Shown here: one piece after another, positions 11,741 through 22,574 of the stretch
Layout: every line of letters begins with the position of its first letter
How positions within the stretch are numbered: the stretch's first letter is position 1
Source: Ophiura sarsii
Lineage: Eukaryota > Echinodermata > Ophiuroidea > Amphilepidida > Ophiuridae
NCBI GenBank assembly: GCA_035610835.1
Contig: CM069449.1
Coordinates: 57,945,782-58,009,781 of the forward strand
Direction: 5' to 3'
DNA: 64,000 nt
The notes under the pieces: model-generated
The model's database searches: none
What the model saw: the letters and a program-made list of their open reading frames with translations, nothing else
What the model was told of the DNA's origin: nothing
Program-made: the position numbers and the translations under genes

Positions 11741-11974
11741 GAATTTTACAAGTGGCGGCGCTACAAGGGGGGGGGGGGGGACATGCCCCCAACAATATTT
11801 GGCCACTTTTCCCAACAACAAAAAAAATATATTTTATTTAGGCCTCGGCAGAAGCTATACAGCCGATGATCGGGCAGCTATTTCAGGAAGTACTATACAG
11901 CCGATGAGTGGATTCGAATAGCCCTGCAGGGCCTTCTAAATTGGACTCACTAAACCGTTCGGTTCTCTTGTTAA

Positions 11975-12377
11975 AGGCACATTAAGTGGTGTTGACAATT
12001 TTAAATGTTTAAAAATTTACTTCAGAATTCAAGATGAACATTAAAAATGGCCATTACTGTTGTTTCTACTAGCAAAAACACAGCAAAACTTGATTAAAAC
12101 AATATCATCGCTATTTATTGAAAAACGCCCTCTATACAAATATGGTTCGCGTTATGTATCACGCGTACTGCAGGGGGATACTGTCGGACGTAAAATGCTC
12201 GTCCCGCGGGACGAGCATTTTTAAAATCGACGTTTTCTTGTACATAGAGGGCTGATTTTTCTTAATCCTTATACTATAGGTGTAAGTTCATACATGTAAT
12301 ACAATTATAAAAATAAACTAATCCCAGTTTTTATCATAATTGAGGGCGCATCCTCCAACACATCTCTTAGTGCCCCT
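11975..12377. mobile_element. TTAA-flanked MITE, copy B (reference copy)
   Basis: This 403-bp element lies between TTAA at 11971-11974 and TTAA at 12378-12381. The left end AGGCACATTAAGTGGTGTTG is imperfectly inverted at the right (complement of AGGGGCACTAAGAGATGTGT). The internal hairpin ATGCTCGTCCC/GGGACGAGCAT is at 12195-12220. Copies are at 4016-4497 and 34,345-34,660 (inverted). The TTAA target indicates piggyBac- or Kolobok-type mobilisation. No ORF. Confidence 0.8.
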
Positions 12378-12752
12378 TTAAGCCGGCCCATGCACCTCGG
12401 CCCTTTGGGCCTGCGGTTCTGTTTCTTACTAGATGTCGCATCGCAATTACTTCTACTTTGCACTTTTTGTATATCAATGGGGGGGATTCACCGATTCAGA
12501 GGGAAGTGCTCTTTTGTCACTCCTGCCCCACTCCTGTCTCTCTCTATTCTTGAATAAAGGCAAGTGCTCTTCATATTTAATAACGAGCTACCACTCTGGG
12601 TTACTAGCCATATCCAGTTCTATTGGGAATTTGATACGGTTAAAATTTCTCCATGTTCAGTCAGGTCAGTCAGTCATCATGTGAACTTATGTGTTGACCA
12701 CTTGACCAGTTCGTCTGTGGTGAACTACTAAAGTGGTAGACCAGCTTTTTAA

Positions 12753-13023
12753 CCCTTACAGCCCCGGATCCCATGAAATCCCATTTCCCAGCCTGTCGGT
12801 TCCACCTGGCGCTGAGGTTGCGCAGTGAAATAATGGCCCCGGGCTATATAGCTGGGCGAATACACTCGCCCAGCACAGCTTCCCCCTGTGGCGCAGTTGG
12901 TAGAGCGTTCGCCCACCAACCGAGAGGTCGTGGGTTCAAACCCCGGGGCGTGGCACCTCTTGTTGTGTGTGCTTTTTTCGCTTGAAAAAAAATTCGTTGG
13001 AAAATCCACCGGGTGGGTTAGGG
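12753..13023. mobile_element. TTAA-flanked MITE carrying a tRNA-like segment
   Basis: TTAA at 12749-12752 and about 13024-13027 flank termini CCCTTACAGCCCCGG and CCGGGTGGGTTAGGG, an imperfect inverted pair. CCC-starting ends next to TTAA fit piggyBac-type MITEs. The middle is a tRNA-like sequence (12882-12957) with Pol III promoter boxes. Located about 200 bp upstream of the zinc-finger gene start at 13,231. Confidence 0.65.
12882..12957 (+). other. tRNA-derived (SINE-like) Pol III promoter segment
   Basis: Box A TGGCGCAGTTGG (12889-12900) and box B GGTTCAAACC (12933-12942) are near consensus with normal spacing. The D and T arms fold partly. The acceptor stem has mismatches, and position 33 of the anticodon loop is C, not T. 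The anticodon arm GTTCGCC resembles tRNA-Val. It is more likely a tRNA-derived SINE or tRNA relic than a functional tRNA. Confidence 0.65.
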
Positions 13024-13230
13024 TTAAGCACTAAATATATTATTTTACCACTTTTTAAACCTTGTTTTTATGTACCGGTTCTCTATCTCCTGTACAGGTA
13101 TCAACCTGACCGTTGGTCTGTTACTGAGGACTGTTACTGTTAGGTGATTACAACACTCCTGTGCTCTGATGTGCTGTGCTGCAAGGGTAGAATCAATAAC
13201 TGATTTTGAGCAAAAAAAGAGCAACAAAGC

Positions 13231-15810
13231 ATGGAAAGTGAATGCAGTGAGACAGATAAAGAAGCTGATATTGCAGTTTACAGCAGCGATACCAAACCAG
13301 AAGAAAACGACCCTGATGTTTTAAACCCAGTAGAGACGGAATACAGTGGAACTCTGGTGCCTTGTAGTGATTGCAATCTTTGGTTTGCTACTGAAAGCAG
13401 TTTAAGAAACCATTGCAATGATGTACACTTGAAATTGGTGGTGAACGTAACCTCTGCTTCTAGTTACCAGAGTGAGGTAGACGATAAAGAAGAAAGACCT
13501 GATGATAGACACCCAGAAGCGTGTCATATAACCAGACATGCTGATCATGGCAGGCACTTGGAAAACAGTGCCAGTACGGACATTGTGACTAAGCAAGAGG
13601 ATAACAGATGCCATGTTCCATCTTCTAGCAATCAAGCATCTGATATTACCTTGTTTACAGGTAGTTGTTTTTTCTATTGATTTTTATTTTTTAAACTTGC
13701 AACACAGAAAGACATTTACAGATACAGAAAAGTACAAAAATACAGAGTAATACAATTGCATATACACTAAATAATCATATGTATCCAAATGCGGCCTTTG
13801 ATGATACAAACATAAAAAGTTTCCAAATATGAACCATGGTGGTATACAATCACTCTAATATGTTTCCAAATGTGAGTACAACATAGCTACTACAAACACA
13901 GTGAAATCCATCGGAAGCGGAAACATGGTATTACTGTAGATGGTTTGGGAGTATATCCTATTTCTGCATGTGAATATCAAGTTTAGACTTTCTTTGTGCG
14001 CACTCATACTCTAGTTTGATCGTATCTTTAACCCCCTGGGCACTACCGACCTATCTTACAGTTGTTCTGATTGGTTTATTGCAAGATAAACTCATTTAAA
14101 TATCCAATTAAAATGCAGCTTGTAAACAATTTCACTCCAATCTTTATCAGGGATACAACTATTCTAACACTGTCTCTGATTGGTGCAATAAATGATGTAT
14201 CTATCTTTCTGACCAATCGGCCGGTAGTTCTCAGGGGGTTAATCATATTTTTAATTTTTACAGGTAGTGGTCATTCTTATCAAGACACTAGCAATGGAAA
14301 TGAACGAAACAATGCATCCAAAGAAGCAGAGATGCAGCAAACCTCTGCTGTTGATCAAAAAATTGAAACTGGGAAGCAATCTGCCTCCTACATGTACCTG
14401 TCTCACAGACAAAAGACAGATGTTGATGTTTTGAGTAGGAGACCTGATCACAAAGGTCCCATCAAGTGTAGCCGATGTGCTAGTGGTAGATTATTTGCAT
14501 CAGCCAGAGCATTACAAATCCACCAGGTGCGACATCATAAGCAAGAAATAGAGCATGTGTGCCATAACTGCGGCCACCATTTCAAAGATACGCATGTCCA
14601 ATTGTCTTCGACTAGGACTGTTTACACGCAGACCGGTATTGATCGTTGGATGTGCGAATTGTGCTGCAAAGATGGCTTAATGTCGTACGATGACATCGAG
14701 GAGCATAAACGAACGCAGCATAGATTCAACAGCAAGGCACTGGGAACTCAGGACAGATTTGTGTGCAAGTATTGTTCTAAATCGTTTCAATTTCCAGGTC
14801 ATTTGAGAAAACATGAAATGGTGCACTCTGGTGAAAAACCACACCGCTGTGTACACTGCCAGAAATGTTTCCGTTTGAAATCGCAGTTAGAGTCGCACAT
14901 TAATCTTCACACAAAACAGACGTTGTACGTTTGCGGCGAGTGCGATTCCCGTTTCTATCAAGCTTCTACACTGGGTCGTCACCTGCGATCCAAGCACCAG
15001 GTTTGGAGGTATGAATGTCAATTCTGTAAGAAAGGTCACATCACTAAACAGGATAGAGATGAACATGAACGCACCCACACAGGGATAAAACCTTACATTT
15101 GTGAGGAATGTGGTGTAGGATTTGCACGAAAACAGACTTTAGTCCACCATGTGAGAGCGCACAAAAATGAGAGGCTGTTCTCCTGCGATGACTGCGGGAA
15201 AGCGTTCTTCCGCAAATCAACTCTGAAAGAGCACCTCAGGACTCATACAGGGGAAAGACCTTATCAATGCCAGCGATGTTCCAAACGTTTCACTCAAAAG
15301 TCACACTTGAAGGCGCACTTACGAAGCCACTTACGACAGGAACTAGAAAAACCTCAACCAGTTGTGACTGTGGTTACCTCGTCACCAAAGACTTCAAAGA
15401 TCAAAGATATTAACAAAGCAAAGTTAAATGATGAACAGAAGGATAAAAATATTGAGTTAAAACGTCGATTGAATAGCCCAAATATTTGTGTACAGGTAAA
15501 CACGGTTCAGAAAGACCCTCTGCCAAATAGTGATGCTGATTCGCAACAAACTAAGGCGTTAACAGCTCACCACATCAATAATACAGACCCTGTCCCCATG
15601 CAGCTTACAGACAGTGATAATAGCTTTCAACAAAGTCAAGATCAATTAAAAACTGAGAGGGAAAATATAAAAGGACAAGTGACAGATAACACAATTATAG
15701 TATGTCAACCCCCTTTACAACCGATAGAGAAAACACAAGATATAACTGAACCTATTATGCTGCAACCTTTGAGTATTGTAATAACCACACAAAAAGGGGA
15801 CACTTTGTAA
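13231..15810 (+). CDS. C2H2 zinc-finger protein, about 10 fingers, two exons
   Basis: Exons 13231-13660 and 14264-15810, 658 aa. The donor ACAG|GTAGTT and acceptor TTTACAG|GT join in phase 1. ATG at 13231 follows a plausible 5' UTR exon starting after CTGTACAG at 13098. Finger 1 (CSDC, residues 45-66) is alone in exon 1 after an acidic leader. Exon 2 has a degenerate finger (CSRC, ~210), a broken one (CHNC), CELC, then seven good fingers (CKYC, CVHC, CGEC, CQFC, CEEC, CDDC, CQRC) to residue ~499. Linkers TGEKPH, TGIKPY and TGERPY are canonical, implying sequence-specific DNA binding in the nucleus. Residues 500-658 are a polar S/T/Q/K tail. The last 17 codons are homologous to the following minisatellite. 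The orthologue is not recognised. Divergent from the zinc-finger gene at 5,284-9,488. Confidence 0.9.
14032..14238. mobile_element. piggyBac-like MITE in zinc-finger gene 2 intron
   Basis: This 207-bp element is flanked by TTAA (14028-14031, 14239-14242). The termini CCCCCTGGGCACTACCG and CGGTAGTTCTCAGGGGG form an imperfect 17-bp inverted repeat. TTAA plus CCC-starting TIRs is the piggyBac signature. It occupies about a third of the 603-bp intron and opens a spurious reading frame into exon 2 (ATG near 14,071). Confidence 0.8.
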
Positions 15811-17125
15811 TCCTGGTTTTTGATTTGACTACATGTAGCTAGTCCCATTATCGACGTACATGTCGCAACCTTCGCTCCAACAACAAACTACTCCTTGAAG
15901 TACCACGATGGAAACTCGCTACGTACGGTCGCCGTTGCTTTTCATCAGCTGCACCTGTTCTATGGAACTCATTACCACTGGACATTAAGTCATCCCTGAA
16001 TGTCAACATTTTTAAGAAGAAACTAAAAACTCATCTCTTCTCGAAAGCATACAGTGCATAGCACTTGACTCTACAGCGCCATTGAACATTTCTTTGTAAA
16101 TGGATATTAGGCGCTATATAAATTATATTATTATTATTATTATTATTTAGTATTAAGGTATTGCCCACAAAAGAGGAGACACTTTGTGATCCTGGTTTTT
16201 GTAATGTACATCTATTTGTCTTGTGTCGCCAATGTTATACAGCCATGGTATTGACCATAAAAGGGGACACAAACAGACTGATTCTGGTTTGTAATTTGAC
16301 AATGACATATCTTGTGCCCTATCTCATTTTGCAACCTTTCAATATAGTGATGCCCACAAAAAGAGAAATATTGTGATCCTGGGTTGTAATTTAACTATCT
16401 GGTGTCTCCTATGTCATCTTTCAGTAAGTCCTGCCCCCAAAAAGAGACACTTTTTGATCCTGCTTTGTAATTATATCTGTCCTTTTCCCCCAATCTTATT
16501 CTGCAGCCATAGTATTGCCCACAAAAGGGAACACAAACACATTGTGATCCTGGTTTGTGATTTGACATCTTGTGTCCCAATCTCATTTTGTAACCTGGCA
16601 ATTAAAGTAATGCCCACAAAAAGAGACAATTTGTGATCCTGGTTTGCAATTTAACTATCTGGTGTCTGTGTCTCCTACATGTATGTCATTTTGCAACCTT
16701 TCAGTATAGTTATGCTCACAAAGAGAGACACTTTGTGATCCTTGTTTGTAATTTAACTATCTGGTTTCTGTGCCTTCTACATGTATGTCATTTTGCAACC
16801 TTTCAGTATAGTTATGCCCACGAAAAGAGACAATTTGTGATCCTGGTTTGCAATTTAACTATCTTGTGTCTGTGTATCCTATGTCATTTTGCAACCTTTC
16901 AGTATAGTTAAGCCAACAAAAAGAGACGTCTTGTGATCCTGGTTTGTGATTTACCTATATGATGCCTGTGTCGTTTTGCAACCTTTCAGTATAGTTATGC
17001 CCACAATAAGAGATACATTATGAACCTTCCTGGTTTGTAATTTTAACTATCTGGTGTCTGTGTCTCCTACATGTATGTCATTTTGCAACCTTTCAGTATA
17101 GTAATGATACCTACAATAAGAGAAA
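15757..17125 (+). repeat. Minisatellite derived from the zinc-finger gene 3' end
   Basis: About 11 degenerate units of 80-105 bp with the core GCAACCTTTCAGTATAGT, CCCACAAAAAGAGACA and TTGTGATCCTGGTTTGTAAT. The first unit is the terminal coding sequence and stop of zinc-finger gene 2 (15757-15830), so the array grew from that exon. It is interrupted by a LINE end (15843-16150) and resumes at about 16151. Unit starts (GATCCTGG anchor) are at roughly 15808, 16185, 16275, 16372, 16453, 16544, 16632, 16736, 16837, 16932 and 17025. Confidence 0.85.
15843..16150 (+). pseudogene. 5'-truncated LINE (CR1/L2-like) C-terminus with TTA tail
   Basis: The frame from 15843 to the stop at 16059-16061 encodes the last ~72 aa of a non-LTR ORF2. 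Motifs are LEVPRWKLATYG, RRCFSSAAPVLWNSLP and FKKKLKTHLF, a standard C-terminal block of CR1/L2-type elements. The 3' UTR has GGCGCTATATAAATTAT and ends in a (TTA)n microsatellite. It is inserted in the minisatellite, splitting two units. No RT domain is present. Confidence 0.85.
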
Positions 17126-20100
17126 TGCTGTGTCACCCAATTTATTTGTTAATACCTGTACAGTAAAACCCAAAAATCTCACTACAAATTCAATATTTAC
17201 TATGTTTATTTGGATTATTTACCTCAAATTTTACATACAAATTTTGTTTTTGTTTATGATGGCTCATCTGTAGAATTGTTACAGAAATGTTTTGATATTT
17301 TTGAACCTAAGAAACATAAATTAAAATATCTTATATCATCCATGTACGTTTTAAAATCCATATAAATGCACAACAGTGTATCTGGTTTCTGGTTACTGAA
17401 GATAGCAATAAGTTCCCTATAAATAAATGCACAGCATTTTATCTGATTTCTGTCTACTGAAGATAGCAATAAAGTTCCCTATAAGTGAACAGCAGTTTAT
17501 CTGATTATTGTCTACTGAAAATAGCAATAAAGTCCCTTATACGTGCACAGCATTTTATCTGATTTCTGTCTACTGAAAATAGCAATAAGTTCCATATAAA
17601 TGCACAGCAGGTTATCTGATTACTGTCTACTGAAGATAGCAATAAAAATCCTTATAAATGCACAACAGTTTATCTGATTTCTGGTTACTGAAGATAGCAC
17701 AAGTTCTCTATAAATGCACAGCATTTTATCTGATTACTGTCTACTGAAGATAGCAATAAAAATCCATATAAATGCACAACAGTTTATCTGATTTCTGGTT
17801 ACTGAAGATAGCAACAAGTTCTCTATAAATGCACAGCAGGTTATCTGATTACTGTCTACTGAAGATAGCAATAAAAATCCTTATAAATGCACAACAGTTT
17901 ATCTGATTTCTGGTTACTGAAGATAGCACAAGTTCTCTATAAATGCACAGCATTTTATCTGATTACTGTCTACTGAAGATAGCAATAAAGTTCCCTATAA
18001 ATGTACAGCAGTTTATCTGATTATTGTCTACTGAAGATAGCAATAAAGTTACCTATAAATGTACAGCAGTTTATCTGATTATTGTCTACTGAAGATAGCA
18101 ATAAGTTCCCTATAAGTGAACAGCAGTTTAGTTTATCTGATTATTGTCTACTGAAGATAGCAATAAAGTTACCTATAAATGGACAGCAGTTTATCTGATT
18201 ACTGTCTACTGAAGATAGCAATAAAGTTCCCTATAAATGTACAGCAGTTTATCTGATTATTGTCTACTGAAGATAGCAATAAAGTTTCCTATAAATGGAC
18301 AGCAGTTTATCTGATTATTGTCTACTGAAGATAGCAATAAAGTTACCTATAAATGTACAGCAGTTTATCTGATTATTGTCTACTGAAGATAGCAATAAAG
18401 TTACCTATATATGGACAGCAGTTTATCTGATTACTGTCTACTGAAGATAGCAATAAAGTTCCCTATAAATGTACAGCAGTTTATATGATTATTGTCTACT
18501 GAAGATAGCAATAAAGTTACCTATAAATGTACAGCAGTTTATCTGATTATTGTCTACTGAAGATAGCAATAAAGTTCCCTATAAATGGACAGCAGTTTAT
18601 CTGATTATTGTCTACTGAAGATAGCAATAAAGTTACCTATAAATGTACAGCAGTTTATATGATTACTGTCTACTGAAGATAGCAATAAAGTTCCCTATAA
18701 ATGTACAGCAGTTTATATGATTATTGTCTACTGAAGATAGCAATAAAGTTACCTATAAATGTACAGCAGTTTATCTGATTATTGTCTACTGAAGATAGCA
18801 ATAAAGTTCCCTATAAATGGACAGCAGTTTATCTGATTATTGTCTACTGAAGATAGCAATAAAGTTCCCTTTATATGGACAGCAGTTTATCTGATTACTG
18901 TCTACTGAAGATAGCAATAAAGTTACCTATAAATGTACAGCAGTTTATCTGATTATTGTCTACTGAAGATAGCAATAAAGTTACCTATATATGGACAGCA
19001 GTTTATCTGATTATTGTCTACTGAAGATAGCAATAAAGTTCCCTATAAATGGACAGCAGTTTATCTGATTATTGTCTACTGAAGATAGCAATAAAGTTCC
19101 CTATAAATGGACAGCAGTTTATATGATTATTGTCTACTGAAGATAGCAATAAAGTTCCCTATAAATGGACAGCAGTTTATCTGATTATTGTCTACTGAAG
19201 ATAGCAATAAAGTTCCCTATAAATGGACAGCAGTTTATATGATTATTGTCTACTGAAGATAGCAATAAAGTTCCCTATAAATGTACAGCAGTTTATATGA
19301 TTATTGTCTACTGAAGATAGCAATAAAGTTACCTATAAATGTACAGCAGTTTATCTGATTATTGTCTACTGAAGATAGCAATAAAGTTCCCTATAAATGG
19401 ACAGCAGTTTATCTGATTATTGTCTACTGAAGATAGCAATAAAGTTCCCTATAAATGGACAGCAGTTTATCTGATTATTGTCTACTGAAGATAGCAATAA
19501 AGTTCCCTATAAGTGAACAGCAGTTTATCTGATTATTGTCTACTGAAGATAGCAATAAAATTCCCTATAAGTGAACAGCAGTTTATCTGATTATTGTCTA
19601 CTGAAGATAGCAATAAAGTTCCCTATAAGTGAACAGCAGTTTATCTGATTATTGTCTACTGAAGATAGCAATAAAGTTCCCTATAAGTGAACAGCAGTTT
19701 ATCTGATTATTGTCTACTGAAGATAGCAATAAAGTTCCCTATAAATGGACAGCAGTTTATCTGATTATTGTCTACTGAAGATAGCAATAAAGTTCCCTAT
19801 AAGTGAACAGCAGTTTATCTGATTATTGTCTACTGAAGATAGCAATAAAGTTCCCTATAAGTGAACAGCAGTTTATCTGATTATTGTCTACTGAAGATAG
19901 CAATAAAGTTCCCTATAAGTGAACAGCAGTTTATCTGATTATTGTCTACTGAAGATAGCAATAAAGTTCCCTATAAGTGAACAGCAGTTTATCTGATTAT
20001 TGTCTACTGAAGATAGCAATAAAGTTCCCTATAAATGGACAGCAGTTTATCTGATTATTGTCTACTGAAGATAGCAATAAAGTTCCCTATAAGTGAACAG

Positions 20101-22574
20101 CAGTTTATCTGATTATTGTCTACTGAAGATAGCAATAAAGTTCCCTATAAGTGAACAGCAGTTTATCTGATTATTGTCTACTGAAGATAGCAATAAAGTT
20201 CCCTATAAATGGACAGCAGTTTATCTGATTATTGTCTACTGAAGATAGCAATAAAGTTCCCTATAAGTGAACAGCAGTTTATCTGATTATTGTCTACTGA
20301 AGATAGCAATAAAGTTCCCTATAAGTGAACAGCAGTTTATCTGATTATTGTCTACTGAAGATAGCAATAAAGTTCCCTATAAGTGAACAGCAGTTTATCT
20401 GATTATTGTCTACTGAAGATAGCAATAAAGTTCCCTATAAGTGAACAGCAGTTTATCTGATTATTGTCTACTGAAGATAGCAATAAAGTTCCCTATAAAT
20501 GGACAGCAGTTTATCTGATTATTGTCTACTGAAGATAGCAATAAAGTTCCCTATAAGTGAACAGCAGTTTATCTGATTATTGTCTACTGAAGATAGCAAT
20601 AAAGTTCCCTATAAGTGAACAGCAGTTTATCTGATTATTGTCTACTGAAGATAGCAATAAAGTTCCCTATAAGTGAACAGCAGTTTATCTGATTATTGTC
20701 TACTGAAGATAGCAATAAAGTTCCCTCTAAATGGACAGCAGTTTATCTGATTATTGTCTACTGAAGATAGCAATAAAGTTTCCTATAAATGGACAGCAGT
20801 TTATCTGATTATTGTCTACTGAAGATAGCAATAAAGTTCCCTATAAATAAATGCACAGCAGTTTATCTGATTATTGTCTACTGAAGATAGCAATAAAGTT
20901 CCCTATAAATGGACAGCAGTTTATCTGATTATTGTCTACTGAAGATAGCAATAACGTTCCCTATAAATGGACAGCAGTTTATCTGATTATTGTCTACTGA
21001 AGATAGCAATAAAGTTCCCTATATATGGACAGCAGTTTATCTGATTATTGTCTACTGAAGATAGCAATAACGTTCCCTATAAATGGACAGCAGTTTATCT
21101 GATTATTGTCTACTGAAGATAGCAATAAAGTTCCCTATAAATGGACAGCAGTTTATCTGATTATTGTCTACTGAAGATAGCAATAACGTTCCCTATAAAT
21201 GGACAGCAGTTTATCTGATTATTGTCTACTGAAGATAGCAATAAAGTTCCCTATATATGGACAGCAGTTTATCTGATTATTGTCTACTGAAGATAGCAAT
21301 AACGTTCCCTATAAATGGACAGCAGTTTATCTGATTATTGTCTACTGAAGATAGCAATAAAGTTCCCTATAAATGGACAGCAGTTTATCTGATTATTGTC
21401 TACTGAAGATAGCAATAAAGTTCCCTATATATGGACAGCAGTTTATCTGATTATTGTCTACTGACAATAGCAATAAAGTTCCCTATAAATGGACAGCAGT
21501 TTATCTGATTATTGTCTACTGAAGATAGCAATAAAGTTCCCTATAAATGCACAACAGTTTATCTGATTATTGTCTACTGAAGATAGCAATAAAGTTCCCT
21601 ATAAATAAATGCACAGCAGTTTATCTGATTATTGTCTACTGAAGATAGCAATAAAGTTCCCTATAAATGGACAGCAGTTTATCTGATTATTGTCTACTGA
21701 AGATAGCAATAACGTTCCCTATAAGTGAACAGCAGTTTATCTGATTATTGTCTACTGAAGATAGCAATAAAGTTCCCTATAAATGGACAGCAGTTTATCT
21801 GATTATTGTCTACTGAAGATAGCAATAAAGTTCCCTATATATGGACAGCAGTTTATCTGATTATTGTCTATACTGAAGATAGCAATAAAGTTCCCTATAA
21901 ATGCACAACAGTTTATCTGATTATTGTCTACTGAAGATAGCAATAAAGTTCCCTATAAATGCACAGCAGTTTATCTGATTATTGTCTACTGAAGATAGCA
22001 ATAAAGTTCCCTATAAATACACAGCAGTTTATCTGATTATTGTCTATACTGAAGATAGCAATAAAGTTCCCTATAAATGCACAGCAGTTTATCTGATTAT
22101 TGTCTACTGAAGATAGCAATAAAGTTCCCTATAAATGAACAGCAGTTTATCTGATTATTGTCTACTGAAGATAGCAATAAAGTTCCCTATAAATAAATGC
22201 ACAGCAGTTTATCTGATTATTGTCTACTGAAGATAGCAATAAAGTTCCATATAAATGCACAACAGTTTATCTGATTTCTGTCTACTGAAGATAGCAATAA
22301 AGTTCCCTATATATGAACAGCAGTTTATCTGATTATTGTCTACTGAAGATAGCAATAAAGTTCCCTATCAATGGACAGCAGTTTATCTGATTATTGTCTA
22401 CTGAAGATAGCAATAAAGTTCCCTATAAATGGACAGCAGTTTATCTGATTATTGTCTACTGAAGATAGCAATAAAGTTCCCTATAAGTGAACAGCAGTTT
22501 ATCTGATTATTGTCTACTGAAGATAGCAATAAAGTTCCCTATAAATGGACAGCAGTTTATCTGATTATTGTCTA

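Noticed and set aside
12882..12957. Functional tRNA gene
   Set aside because: Mismatched acceptor stem and non-T residue at position 33; better seen as a tRNA-derived repeat.
14071..14263. In-frame N-terminal extension of the second zinc-finger exon
   Set aside because: It reads through a TTAA-flanked MITE and an intron acceptor; the spliced start at 13,231 is better supported.
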